Source: JBBRVW01 sp038246545
GTDB lineage: Bacteria; Actinomycetota; Actinomycetes; JACCUZ01
Direction of reading: 5' to 3'
Assembly: GCA_038246545.1 (NCBI GenBank)
Contig: JBBRVW010000012.1
Coordinates: 1-64,000 of the forward strand
DNA length: 64,000 bases
Under the pieces are notes generated by a model that saw only the letters and a program-made list of their open reading frames with translations, made no database searches and was not told where the DNA came from. The translations under genes and the position numbers were made by a program. Shown piece by piece: positions 27,847-36,130 of the stretch. Within the stretch, counting starts at the first letter, position 1, and the number at the start of each line of letters is the position of its first letter.

Positions 27847-29640
27847 ATGATCAACACAAGACTGTTCGACCGGCGACGACGGGCGGCAGCCGCCCTGGCT
27901 GCGCTCGCGGTGGCCGTGGGGCTCGGCGGGCTGGCCCAGCCGCACGCCGATGCCGCATCGGGAACGCCGGGCATCGCCGGCAACGAGACCCGGCCCTTCG
28001 AGCCCGGCGAGGAGGGCATGGTCGGTGCGGAGGCCCATTCCAGGTCCAACTCGCCATCGCGGGTGCCCTCGGCCCATGTGCCCCGGCCAGCCACCCTGCC
28101 GGTGGCCGCGAACGGTGCGGCGAAGGCCTTCGAGGGCCTGAACCTGCGGGACCAGCGCACCGCGAACGGCGGGAACCAGTTCTCTCTCGAGCCGCCGGAC
28201 CAGGCGCTGTGTGTCGGCAGCAGCCAGGTCATCGAGGGCGTGAACACCGTGTTCGCAATCCACGACAAGGTGACCGGAACAGGCAGCGCCCCGACGTCCC
28301 TGGACCAGTTCTTCAACGGCGTCCCGGAGATCGACCGGACGCCGGGCGCGACCAACCCGTACGGCCCGTTCGTGTCCGACCCGAAGTGCTACTGGGACCC
28401 GCAGCTCGACCGGTTCTTCCTCACGGTGCTCGAGCTGGGCACCGACTCGGCCACCGGCAACTTCACCGGTGACAGCTACGTCGACATCGCGGTGAGCCGC
28501 ACCGGCACGCCCACGACCGACTCCTCGACCTGGTACGTGTACAAGCTGGACGTCGCCAACGACGGCGGGACCGACACCACCACGGGGTCCGCCGGTGGAC
28601 GTCTCGCCACCCACCCCGGCTGCCCCTGCCTGGGGGACCAGCCGCTGATCGGCGCCGACCAGAACGGGTTCTTCGTCAGCACCAACGAGTTCCCGATCTT
28701 CCAGGACGGCTTCAACGGCGCACAGGTCTACGCGTTCGACAAGGCGCGTCTGGCCACTGGCAGCGTCAAGGTGCAGCGCATCGAGAGCCCGGCGACCCCG
28801 CTGGCGGAGGGCATCGCCTACAGCATCCAGCCGGCGACGTCTCCGGCCGCTACCGAGTGGTCGAGCGCCGCCAGCGGTACCGAGTACGCGCTGTCGGCGC
28901 TGGACTTCACCGCCAAGCTCGACAACCGGATCGCGGCCTGGGCGTTCACCAACACCGCGAGCCTGACCGGTCCCAGCCCGAACGTCCAGGTCAGCAGCGC
29001 GATCCTGTCGAGCGAGGTCTACGGCCAGCCGCCGGCGGTTCAGCAGAAGCCGGGGCCCTACCCGCTGGGGCAGAGCCTCAAGGACAAGCTGAACCTGCTC
29101 AACTCCAACGACGACCGGATGCAGCAGGTCGTCTACAGCGGTGGGCGGATGTGGAGCGGCCTCAACACCGTGGTCAAGACCGACAACGGGCCGACCACGA
29201 CGGGCATCGCCTACTTCGTGGTCGCACCAGAGGCCTCGGCGACCGGCGTCGCGGCGGCGATCACGAAGCAGGGGTACGTCGCGGTGAACCGCAACTCGGT
29301 GATGTTCCCGTCCATCGGCGTCACCGCCGGGGCAGCGCGGGCAGCCATGGTCTTCACCCTGGCTGGACCGGGCTACTACCCGTCCACGGCCTACGTCAGC
29401 CTCACCTCCGGCGGGACCGTCACCGGCCCGGTGAGCGTCTACGGCGCGGGACAGAAGCCAGCCGACGGTTTCACCGGCTATCCGCAGTACGGCGGCAACG
29501 GGGTCGAGCGCTGGGGCGACTACTCCGCCGCTGTTGCCGGCCCGGACGGCTTCATCTGGACGGCCGCGGAGTACATCCCCGGCACGTTCGGGTACCCGCC
29601 CTTCCTCGCGAACTGGGGGACGGCGATCGGCAGGGTCTGA
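27847..29640 (+). CDS. Secreted protein of unknown function, inserted in the his region
   Basis: 597 residues from ATG 27847 (GAGGGG ten bases before). A signal peptide is clear: RRRRAAAALAALAVAVGLGG, then a likely cut after ADAASG. The mature protein has no domain I can name. It is rich in Gly, Ser, Thr, Asn and aromatic residues, with repeated strand-like segments (QVIEGVNTVFAIHDK, GNFTGDSYVDIAVSRTG, NGFFVSTNEFP, GAQVYAFDKARL), which suggests a beta-propeller-like fold. The only Cys residues, in PDQALCVG, DPKCYWD and HPGCPCLGD, may form disulfides outside the cell. It has its own promoter and a strong terminator and breaks the his cluster, so it behaves like an inserted cassette. Confidence 0.75.
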   Translation: MINTRLFDRRRRAAAALAALAVAVGLGGLAQPHADAASGTPGIAGNETRPFEPGEEGMVGAEAHSRSNSPSRVPSAHVPRPATLPVAANGAAKAFEGLNLRDQRTANGGNQFSLEPPDQALCVGSSQVIEGVNTVFAIHDKVTGTGSAPTSLDQFFNGVPEIDRTPGATNPYGPFVSDPKCYWDPQLDRFFLTVLELGTDSATGNFTGDSYVDIAVSRTGTPTTDSSTWYVYKLDVANDGGTDTTTGSAGGRLATHPGCPCLGDQPLIGADQNGFFVSTNEFPIFQDGFNGAQVYAFDKARLATGSVKVQRIESPATPLAEGIAYSIQPATSPAATEWSSAASGTEYALSALDFTAKLDNRIAAWAFTNTASLTGPSPNVQVSSAILSSEVYGQPPAVQQKPGPYPLGQSLKDKLNLLNSNDDRMQQVVYSGGRMWSGLNTVVKTDNGPTTTGIAYFVVAPEASATGVAAAITKQGYVAVNRNSVMFPSIGVTAGAARAAMVFTLAGPGYYPSTAYVSLTSGGTVTGPVSVYGAGQKPADGFTGYPQYGGNGVERWGDYSAAVAGPDGFIWTAAEYIPGTFGYPPFLANWGTAIGRV

Positions 29641-29652
29641 CCGCGCTGAGCA

Positions 29653-29691
29653 CCGACGGCCCCGCCACGCGTCTGGTGGTGGGGCCGTCGG
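29653..29691 (+). terminator. Strong hairpin terminator after secreted protein
   Basis: CCGACGGCCCCgCCAC (29653-29668) pairs with GGTGGtGGGGCCGTCGG (29675-29691), a stem of about 15 bp, starting 13 bases after the stop. No U-run, as is usual in actinomycetes. Confidence 0.75.
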
Positions 29692-29726
29692 CGTGGAACG
29701 CCGGGGCGACCGCCGGCCTCGTCACG

Positions 29727-29732
29727 TAGCCT
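29727..29732 (+). promoter_or_regulatory. -10 box TAGCCT for leaderless hisH
   Basis: TAGCCT, six bases, GTG 29739. It restarts transcription of the his genes after the terminator at 29653-29691. Confidence 0.6.
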
Positions 29733-29738
29733 CGACGG

Positions 29739-30371
29739 GTGCCCAGCCCGCGCGTCGTCGTCCTCGACCACGGCTCCGGGAACCTGCGCTCGGCCGAGCG
29801 CGCGCTGGCCCGGGTCGGCGCCGACGTGGTCGTCACCGGCGAGCGCCGGGCCGCGGCGGAGTGCGACGGGCTGGTCGTCCCCGGAGTCGGCGCGTTCGCA
29901 GCCTGCATGGCCGGACTGCGCGACGTGCGCGGTCCGGAGATCGTGGGTCGGCGGCTCGCCGGCGGGCGCCCCGTGCTCGGCATCTGCGTCGGCATGCAGG
30001 TGCTGTTCGACTCGGGCGACGAGCACGGCGTCGTCACCGAGGGCTGCGGCGAGTGGCCCGGCACGGTCCAGCAGTTGCACGCCGACGTGCTGCCGCACAT
30101 GGGGTGGAACACCGTCGAGGTCCCCGCCGGGTCGCGGTTGCTCGCCGGTCTCGAGGACGAGCGGTTCTACTTCGTGCACTCCTACGCCGTGCGGCAGTGG
30201 AGCCTGCAGCCGACACCGACGATGGCCGCGCCGCTGGTGACCTGGTCCGAGCACGGCGAGCGCTTCGTCGCGGCGGTCGAGAACGGTCCGCTGTGCGCGA
30301 CCCAGTTCCACCCGGAGAAGTCCGGAGACGCTGGCGCGGCACTGCTCGAGCACTGGGTGCGGTCGCTGTGA
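29739..30371 (+). CDS. hisH: Imidazole glycerol phosphate synthase, glutaminase subunit
   Basis: Releases ammonia from glutamine and feeds it to HisF. 210 residues, class I amidotransferase. The nucleophile Cys83 is in GICVGMQ; the His-Glu of the triad are in QFHPEKSG near residue 188. The oxyanion region VVPGVGAFAACM is present. The partner hisF lies four genes on. It has its own leaderless promoter. Confidence 0.96.
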   Translation: MPSPRVVVLDHGSGNLRSAERALARVGADVVVTGERRAAAECDGLVVPGVGAFAACMAGLRDVRGPEIVGRRLAGGRPVLGICVGMQVLFDSGDEHGVVTEGCGEWPGTVQQLHADVLPHMGWNTVEVPAGSRLLAGLEDERFYFVHSYAVRQWSLQPTPTMAAPLVTWSEHGERFVAAVENGPLCATQFHPEKSGDAGAALLEHWVRSL

Positions 30372-30380
30372 GGACCCCGG

Positions 30381-30722
30381 ATGAGTAGGGAGCGGGCCCG
30401 GCGCCGGGCCGAGCGCGAGCGCGTCGCCGCGGCCGCCCGGGCCGGGCGCGAGCGCCGCGCCACCAAGGCCAACCGCCGGGGGAACGCTGCCGCCCTCCGA
30501 GCGCGCCTGCCCCGCCGTACCCGGTGGCGTCGCCAGCAGGGCCTGCGGGCGCGGCGCCGGCGCGTCGAGAACGGCGTCATCGCGGTGCTCTGGCTCGCCG
30601 CCGAAGGGCTGGTGTGGCTGCTCTTCTACGACCCGTGGGTCCGCGGCGCGGCCCTGCTGCTCGGGGTCCTCGCCCTGCCCGTGCTCGTCACCCTCACCCT
30701 GGACCGGAGGACCCGCGGATGA
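30381..30722 (+). CDS. Small basic membrane protein of the his cluster
   Basis: 113 residues. The first ~65 are strongly basic and alanine-rich (MSRERARRRAERERVAAAAR and so on); the rest form two membrane helices (about 67-84 and 88-106). Proteins of this kind between hisH and hisA are common in actinomycetes, with no known role. The stop overlaps the ATG of priA (ATGA), so it is co-translated with the his genes. Confidence 0.8.
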   Translation: MSRERARRRAERERVAAAARAGRERRATKANRRGNAAALRARLPRRTRWRRQQGLRARRRRVENGVIAVLWLAAEGLVWLLFYDPWVRGAALLLGVLALPVLVTLTLDRRTRG

Positions 30723-31468
30723 CCCCGACACCCCGCAGCCGTCTCGAGCTGCTGCCCGCCGTCGACGTGGCCGACGGCCGGGCCGTGCGGCTCGTGCAGG
30801 GCGCGGCCGGCAGCGAGACGTCCTACGGCGAGCCGCTGGCGGCCGCGCTGGCCTGGCAGCAGGCGGGGGCGGAATGGGTGCACCTCGTCGACCTGGACGC
30901 TGCCTTCGGGCGCGGCTCCAACCGCGAGCTGCTCGCCGAGGTCGTCGGACGGCTGGACGTCGCGGTCGAGATGAGCGGTGGCATCCGCGACGACGAGTCG
31001 CTCGACGCGGCCCTGGCCACCGGCTGCGCCCGGGTCAATCTCGGCACGGCCGCGCTGGAGGACCCGGGGTGGTGCGCGTCGGCGATCACGCGCTACGGCG
31101 ACCGGGTGGCCGTGGGTCTGGACGTGCGGGGGACGACGCTGGCCGCGCGCGGCTGGACCCAGGAGGGCGGGGAGCTGTTCGACGTGCTGGCCCGGCTCGA
31201 CCGCGACGGCTGCGCGCGCTACGTCGTGACCGACGTCGGCCGCGACGGCACCATGGGCGGGCCCAACCTCGACCTGCTGCGGTCGGTGTGCGCAGCGACC
31301 GACCGGCCGGTGGTGGCCAGCGGTGGGGTGTCGTCGCTGGCCGACCTGCGCGCCATCGCGGCCCTGGTGCCCGACGGCGTCGAAGGTGCGATCGTGGGCA
31401 AGGCGCTGTACGCCGGTGCGTTCACCTTGGAGCAGGCACTCGCGGAGATGGAGGTGACCCTCACATGA
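30719..31468 (+). CDS. priA: PriA: bifunctional HisA/TrpF isomerase
   Basis: A 249-residue (beta-alpha)8 barrel that opens the ring of ProFAR in histidine synthesis and, in actinomycetes, also isomerises PRA in tryptophan synthesis. Catalytic Asp is in LLPAVDVADGRAVRL near residue 15, and the second acid in VVTDVGRDGTMGGPNL near residue 174. GGIRDDES and ASGGVSSLADL are the phosphate-binding loops. The tryptophan genes here (trpE, trpC, trpB, trpA) have no trpF among them, which fits the PriA role. The start overlaps the upstream stop. Confidence 0.92.
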   Translation: MTPTPRSRLELLPAVDVADGRAVRLVQGAAGSETSYGEPLAAALAWQQAGAEWVHLVDLDAAFGRGSNRELLAEVVGRLDVAVEMSGGIRDDESLDAALATGCARVNLGTAALEDPGWCASAITRYGDRVAVGLDVRGTTLAARGWTQEGGELFDVLARLDRDGCARYVVTDVGRDGTMGGPNLDLLRSVCAATDRPVVASGGVSSLADLRAIAALVPDGVEGAIVGKALYAGAFTLEQALAEMEVTLT

Positions 31469-31857
31469 CGCGCAAGGTGTCCAGCGGAGCGCCCTGGGAG
31501 TCGGTGGTCGGCTACTCGCGGGCTGTTGCGGCCGGCGACAACGTCTGGGTGACCGGCTGCACGTCGATCGTCGACGGCGAGGTCGTGCACGAGGGCGACC
31601 CCTACCGGCAGACCAAGCAGGCGATCCGCAACGTCGCGTGGGCGCTGGAGCAGCTCGACGCGACGCTGGCCGACGTCGTGCGCACCCGCATCTACGTCAC
31701 CGACATCACCCGCTGGGAGGAGTACGGCCGGGCGCACGGCGAGGCCTTCCGCGACGTGCTGCCCGCGACCTCGATGGTGCAGGTGGTGGCCCTGATCGAC
31801 CCGCGGATGCTGGTCGAGGTGGAGGCCGTCGCCTACAAGACCGGGTCGAGCTGGTGA
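31465..31857 (+). CDS. RidA-family (YjgF) protein
   Basis: 130 residues. RidA proteins hydrolyse reactive enamines and imines from PLP enzymes. Visible: SGAPWESVVGYSRAVAAGDNVWVTGC, the helical QTKQAIRNVAWALEQLDATLADVVRTRIYVTD, and the C-terminal PATSMVQVVALIDPRMLVEVEAVA; the Arg of the active site (RTRIYVTD) is kept. It is overlapped on both sides (ATGA with priA, GTGA with hisF), so a link with histidine synthesis is likely, perhaps removal of by-products of the his aminotransferase. Confidence 0.88.
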   Translation: MTRKVSSGAPWESVVGYSRAVAAGDNVWVTGCTSIVDGEVVHEGDPYRQTKQAIRNVAWALEQLDATLADVVRTRIYVTDITRWEEYGRAHGEAFRDVLPATSMVQVVALIDPRMLVEVEAVAYKTGSSW

Positions 31858-32615
31858 CGGTAGCGGTGCGGGTCATCCCCTGCCTCGACGTCGACGCCGG
31901 CCGCGTCGTCAAGGGAGTCAACTTCACCGACCTGCGCGATGCCGGCGACCCCGTCGAGATGGCCAAGGTCTACGACGCCGAGGGAGCCGACGAGCTGACG
32001 TTCCTCGACATCACTGCGTCGAGCGACGACCGCGAGACGACCTACGACGTCGTGCGTCGGACCGCCGAGCAGGTGTTCATCCCGCTGACGGTCGGCGGGG
32101 GAGTTCGCGCCGTCGAGGACGTCGACCGGCTGCTCCGCGCCGGCGCGGACAAGGTCGGCGTCAACACCGGGGCGATCGCGCGACCCGAGCTGGTGGGGGA
32201 GGTCGCGCGCCGGTTCGGCTCGCAGGTGCTCGTGCTGTCGGTCGACGCGCGCCGGTCGCCCGACCAGCCGAGCGGCTTCGAGGTGACCACGCACGGCGGT
32301 CGCAGGTCGGCCGGACTCGACGCGGTCGAGTGGGCGGCGCGCGGCGTGCACCTGGGGGCCGGTGAGATCCTGCTCAACTCGATGGACGCCGACGGGACCA
32401 GGGCGGGGTTCGACCTGGACCTGATCGCCGCTGTCCGGGCGGTCGTCGACGTGCCGCTGGTCGCCTCCGGGGGCGCGGGTGCGGTCCAGCACTTCGAGCC
32501 GGCGGTCGACGCCGGCGCCGACGCGGTCCTCGCCGCGAGCGTCTTCCACTTCGGTCAGCTGCGGATCGGCGAGGTCAAGGACTCCCTGCGCGCCGCCGGA
32601 CGGTCGGTGCGCTGA
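31854..32615 (+). CDS. hisF: Imidazole glycerol phosphate synthase, cyclase subunit
   Basis: Uses ammonia from HisH to make imidazole glycerol phosphate and AICAR. 253 residues, (beta-alpha)8 barrel. Catalytic Asp is in VIPCLDVDAGRVVKGVNF, the second in LLNSMDADGTRAGFD. VGGGVRAVEDV and ASGGAGAV are the phosphate sites. GTG 31854 overlaps the stop of the RidA-like gene. Confidence 0.97.
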   Translation: MTVAVRVIPCLDVDAGRVVKGVNFTDLRDAGDPVEMAKVYDAEGADELTFLDITASSDDRETTYDVVRRTAEQVFIPLTVGGGVRAVEDVDRLLRAGADKVGVNTGAIARPELVGEVARRFGSQVLVLSVDARRSPDQPSGFEVTTHGGRRSAGLDAVEWAARGVHLGAGEILLNSMDADGTRAGFDLDLIAAVRAVVDVPLVASGGAGAVQHFEPAVDAGADAVLAASVFHFGQLRIGEVKDSLRAAGRSVR

Positions 32616-32753
32616 GCCTCCCCTGGGGGGCCGCTCCCGAGACCCCGGCGCCGTCGTCCTGCGCCGCTGCCCTCATGCGCCGGCTGGCAGACGTCCGGGC
32701 GAGGGTCCAGACTGGTGGCCAGGTCGCGGCACGGAGCGGTGAGGGAGGATCGG

Positions 32754-32918
32754 ATGAACACGACCTACCTGCTGTGCCTGGTGATTGGTCACCGGTACGA
32801 CCAGCGACGCTACCCGGAGAGCCCCGACGGCTACTACCTGCACTGCCAGCGGTGCCACCACGAGCGCGACGACATGGGCACCCAGGTGCGGCTCGGGGTC
32901 GGGCGCGGACCGCGCTGA
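32754..32918 (+). CDS. 54-residue protein with a His/Cys metal-like motif
   Basis: ATG 32754 with GGGAGGAT upstream. The short protein begins MNTTYLLCLVIGHRYD and has HCQRCHHERDDMG in its second half, so Cys8, His, and CxxCHH could bind zinc. I do not know a named family, though short proteins of this look occur in actinomycetes. It runs rightward between hisF and the leftward TIGR03085 gene. Confidence 0.6.
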   Translation: MNTTYLLCLVIGHRYDQRRYPESPDGYYLHCQRCHHERDDMGTQVRLGVGRGPR

Positions 32919-32939
32919 CGCGCGGGGCACCGACGCCGG

Positions 32940-33581
32940 TCAGACGGACAGCGAGTGCTGCTCCAGCGCCTGCACCGCCTCCGGGTCGCCGGTGAGCACG
33001 ACCTGCGCGTGCTGCCGTCGGCCGAAGAGGTAGAGCAGCAGCTCCATCGGCTCGCCGGTGACGACGACAGTCGTGTCGCCGCGGCCCTGCGAGCTCGGCT
33101 GGGCGCGCGGCTTGTCGGACCGCCGCAGCTCGACCGTGGCGTCGACGCCACGGAGGCTCAGCGGAGCCCGCGCGGTGACCGCCTTCCAGATCGAGTCGTG
33201 GACCCGGACGGGGAGCTCGCGCGGGGTCCAGCCGCGCTGCGCACGCCGGACGTCCTCGTGGTGCACGAGGTACTCCGCGGTGTTGAGGAGCGTGTCGACA
33301 CCGGGCAGGTTGAACGCGGACAACCGGCCGGGACCGGTGCGCACCAGCTCGACGAGGTCGGCGTACGGCCGCTCGGCGTAGGAGTCCTGGACCTGCGCGG
33401 TCCAGCCGGACAGCGCCTTCACCGCGACGCCAGGGGTGGCGTCGGGACGGCGTTCCCGGACGACCAGGTGCGCGGCGAGGTCGCGGGTCGTCCAGTCGCC
33501 GCACAGCGTGGGCGCGTCGGGCCCGATCTCGTCGAGCAGGTCGGCGAGAGCCAGGCGCTCGGTGCGGGCAAGTGTCGTCAC
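32940..33581 (-). CDS. TIGR03085-family DinB/maleylpyruvate-isomerase-like protein
   Basis: 213 residues from GTG 33581. DinB-like helical bundle of the mycothiol-dependent group: LADLLDEIGPDAPTLCGDWTTRDLAAHLVVRERR, where W-T-x-x-D-L-x-x-H marks the family, then NTAEYLVHHEDVRRAQ with the metal-binding His pair. Function not established; related enzymes use mycothiol. TACGAT lies six bases before its GTG, and that box overlaps the -10 of the divergent ABC gene. Confidence 0.88.
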   Translation of the reverse strand: MTTLARTERLALADLLDEIGPDAPTLCGDWTTRDLAAHLVVRERRPDATPGVAVKALSGWTAQVQDSYAERPYADLVELVRTGPGRLSAFNLPGVDTLLNTAEYLVHHEDVRRAQRGWTPRELPVRVHDSIWKAVTARAPLSLRGVDATVELRRSDKPRAQPSSQGRGDTTVVVTGEPMELLLYLFGRRQHAQVVLTGDPEAVQALEQHSLSV

Positions 33582-33587
33582 CGCATG

Positions 33588-33597
33588 ATCGTAGGGT
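33588..33597. promoter_or_regulatory. Overlapping divergent -10 boxes
   Basis: On the plus strand TAGGGT (33592-33597) stands six bases before GTG 33604. On the minus strand TACGAT (33593-33588) stands six bases before GTG 33581. The two boxes share the TA at 33592-33593, so only one polymerase could open this site at a time. Both genes would be leaderless. Confidence 0.65.
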
Positions 33598-33603
33598 GGT
33601 CCG

Positions 33604-35418
33604 GTGACCGGCCGGGACGACACCCTCAGGCGCGGGTTCGGCCTGCTGGGCCGCGCTGTGCGCCACGAGCCGCACATCTTCGCGCTGGCTGTCGGTGGCA
33701 GCGCCGTCTACGGCGTGATGACCGTGGGCGCCGCCCTGGTGCTCGGACGCGTGACCGACGAGGTGATCGCCCCGGCGTTCCGCCAGGGCGAGACGACGAC
33801 CGGGTCGCTCGTGGGTGCGGCGCTGGCGATCATCGCGGTGGCGCTGCTGAAGTCCGCGGGGATCGTCGGCCGGCGGCTGGGCGCGGGGATCATGCAGTAC
33901 CGGCTGCAGGCCCGCTACCGGCGCGCCGTGACCAAGCAGTACCTGCACCTCCCGCTGGCGTGGCACCAGAAGCACCCCACGGGCCAGCTGCTGTCCAACG
34001 CGAACGCCGACGTCGAGGCCATGTGGTTCTCGATCGCCCCGATGCCGATGGCTGTCGGCGTGCTGGTCATGCTCGCGGTGGCCGCCGTCGCCCTCGTGCT
34101 GACCGACCCGGTGCTGTCGCTCGTCGGCTTCGCCATCTTCCCGGCGATCTTCATCCTCAACATCCTCTACCAGCGGCGCCTGTCACCCCTGGCCACCCGC
34201 GCGCAGCAGCTGCGCGCCGAGGTCAGCGGGGTCGCGCACGAGTCGTTCGAGGGTGCCCTGGTCGTGAAGACCCTGGGCCGCGAGCCCGAGGAGACGAGCC
34301 GCTTCCGTGCCGCCGCCGAGGAGCTGCGCGACGCCCAGATCCGCGTCGGCCGGGTGCGTGGCCTGTTCGACCCGGCTCTGGAGGCGTTGCCGCAGATCGG
34401 CGTCCTGGCCGTCCTGCTCGTCGGCACCGTCCGCATCCAGCGCGGCGCGATCGACGCCGGCGACCTGGTCCAGGTGGCGTACCTGTTCACCCTGCTCGCC
34501 TTCCCGGTACGCGCGATCGGCTGGGTGCTCGGCGAGCTGCCCCGGTCGGTCGTCGGCTGGGACCGGGTGCGGCACGTGCTGGACGCCCGCGGCGGCCTGG
34601 CCTACGGCGCGGTCGAGCTGGCCGACGTCGCGGCACCGGCCACGCTCGACGTGCAGTCCGTGCAGTTCGGCTACGCCGACGCCCCCGTGCTGCACGACGT
34701 CACGTTCACCGTCGACGCCGGCCGCACGATCGCGGTCGTCGGCCCCACAGGGTCGGGCAAGTCGACCCTGACGATGCTGCTCGTCCGCCTGGTCGACCCC
34801 GCCAGTGGCGAGGTGGTGCTCGACGGCGTCGACCTCCGTGCCGTCGTGCGCGGCGGGGTCGCGGGAGCCGCGGCGGTGGTACCGCAGCAGACGTTCCTCT
34901 TCGACGACACCGTCCGCGGCAACGTGACCCTCGGCCTCGACGTGCCGGACACCGTGGTACGCCGCGCGCTCGAGGTCGCGCAGGCGGACCGGTTCGTCGA
35001 CGCGCTGCCCGACGGGCTCGACACCCGCATCGGTGAGCGCGGCATGTCGCTCTCCGGCGGTCAGCGGCAGCGGCTGGCCCTGGCCCGGGCACTGGTGCGC
35101 TCGCCACGGCTGCTGGTGATGGACGACGCGACGTCGTCGGTGGACCCCCGGGTCGAGGCCGCGATCCTGGCGGGGCTGCGGTCGACGGGCGCCGGCGACG
35201 AGGTGGCGCCCACCGTCGTGGTCGTGGCCTACCGAAAGGCGACCATCGCGCTCGCCGACGAGGTCGTCTACGTCGAACAGGGACGTGTGGTCGACCGCGG
35301 GCCGCACCCCGAGCTGCTCGGCCGGTGCGCCGGCTACCGGCGGCTCATCACGGCGTACGAGCGCGAGGACGCCGAGCGTGCCTCCCTCGCCGCCGACGGG
35401 ACACCGACTTCCGTCTGA
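33604..35418 (+). CDS. ABC exporter half with degenerate ATPase site (partner of 38.5 kb gene)
   Basis: 604 residues: six-helix membrane domain (to about 310), then the ATPase. Walker A is GPTGSGKST, the signature is intact (LSGGQRQRL), but Walker B ends DD (LLVMDDATSS) in place of DE, and the switch histidine is replaced by Tyr (VVAYRKAT for the usual AHRLST). So this subunit has lost the catalytic Glu and His. In heterodimeric exporters (TM287/288, BmrCD) one site is degenerate in just this manner. The other half, at 38542, has intact Walker B and His but a changed signature (LSAGE), which completes the pattern. Substrate unknown. It is leaderless from GTG 33604. Confidence 0.88.
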   Translation: MTGRDDTLRRGFGLLGRAVRHEPHIFALAVGGSAVYGVMTVGAALVLGRVTDEVIAPAFRQGETTTGSLVGAALAIIAVALLKSAGIVGRRLGAGIMQYRLQARYRRAVTKQYLHLPLAWHQKHPTGQLLSNANADVEAMWFSIAPMPMAVGVLVMLAVAAVALVLTDPVLSLVGFAIFPAIFILNILYQRRLSPLATRAQQLRAEVSGVAHESFEGALVVKTLGREPEETSRFRAAAEELRDAQIRVGRVRGLFDPALEALPQIGVLAVLLVGTVRIQRGAIDAGDLVQVAYLFTLLAFPVRAIGWVLGELPRSVVGWDRVRHVLDARGGLAYGAVELADVAAPATLDVQSVQFGYADAPVLHDVTFTVDAGRTIAVVGPTGSGKSTLTMLLVRLVDPASGEVVLDGVDLRAVVRGGVAGAAAVVPQQTFLFDDTVRGNVTLGLDVPDTVVRRALEVAQADRFVDALPDGLDTRIGERGMSLSGGQRQRLALARALVRSPRLLVMDDATSSVDPRVEAAILAGLRSTGAGDEVAPTVVVVAYRKATIALADEVVYVEQGRVVDRGPHPELLGRCAGYRRLITAYEREDAERASLAADGTPTSV

Positions 35419-35451
35419 CGCGCCCGCACCACCCGCCCCCGCCCGCCACCC

Positions 35452-35474
35452 CAGATCGCGCGCGACACGATCTG
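35452..35474. terminator. Inverted repeat CAGATCG-9-CGATCTG after ABC exporter half
   Basis: Perfect 7-bp arms (35452-35458 and 35468-35474), 34 bases after the stop. The sequence AGATC...GCGCGACA also recalls the arms of the elements at 12123 and 13229, but more weakly. Probably a terminator. Confidence 0.4.
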
Positions 35475-35590
35475 CCGCGAGCGGAGCGATGTCGCACCAC
35501 TCGTCACGTCGGCACCTCGGGTCCCAGCTGGTGCCGGCCTGTGGATCGAGGCTCGGGCGCGGACCGGACGCGTGGATATGCTCTCGGGCC

Positions 35591-36130
35591 ATGCGGACGG
35601 GGACTGCGGCGCGCATGGGGGCGACCCTGCTTGTCGCTGTCGGGGTCCTCACCGCCTGCTCCGGCAGCGAGCCGAAGGCCGGTCGCGTCACCGTCACCCC
35701 GAGCCCGACCTCTGCGTCCGCGACCAGTCCCTCCCCGTCAGCGACGACCCCTGAGCAGCAGATCGAGGCGGCGATGGCCCGCTACTTCGAGGTGACGAAT
35801 GAGGCTTTCAAGACTGGAGACGTCGCAGAACTCCGCGCTTTCAGCACCAGTGCCTGTCCCTGTCGGCGAGCGACCAACACCATCGCGACGACGATCGCCT
35901 CAGGTGGCCACTTCGAGGGCATTCAGTACAACGTGATCTCCATCCGCGTACACAACGTGGCAGCAGAAACGGCCGCTGCTGAGGTCAAGGCGAGCTTGCC
36001 GCCTTACAAGGTCTTCAACGGAGCCGGCGAGGTCACGGAGAACTCCAAGGGTGGACAACTACACACCGACTACTCGCTGGTGAGGAGTGGCGACAGATGG
36101 ATCATCGGAAACGCCATCGACCTTCGCTAG
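35591..36130 (+). CDS. DUF6318-like secreted lipoprotein
   Basis: 179 residues from ATG 35591; TATGCT (35577-35582) lies eight bases upstream. Lipobox VGVLTAC places the lipidated Cys at 23. A Thr/Ser/Pro-rich linker follows (about 25-55), then a NTF2-like-looking domain: EQQIEAAMARYFEVTNEAFKTGDV, CPCRRATNT and SLVRSGDRWIIGNAIDL. This matches DUF6318, unknown role. GC content falls in the second half of the gene compared with the neighbours, which suggests a different history. The next ORF starts inside its 3' end. Confidence 0.8.
   Translation: MRTGTAARMGATLLVAVGVLTACSGSEPKAGRVTVTPSPTSASATSPSPSATTPEQQIEAAMARYFEVTNEAFKTGDVAELRAFSTSACPCRRATNTIATTIASGGHFEGIQYNVISIRVHNVAAETAAAEVKASLPPYKVFNGAGEVTENSKGGQLHTDYSLVRSGDRWIIGNAIDLR

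Noticed and set aside
35452..35474. Third copy of the nuclease-flanking palindrome
   Set aside because: Only AGATC and CGCGACA are shared, with a four-base gap; too weak to claim.
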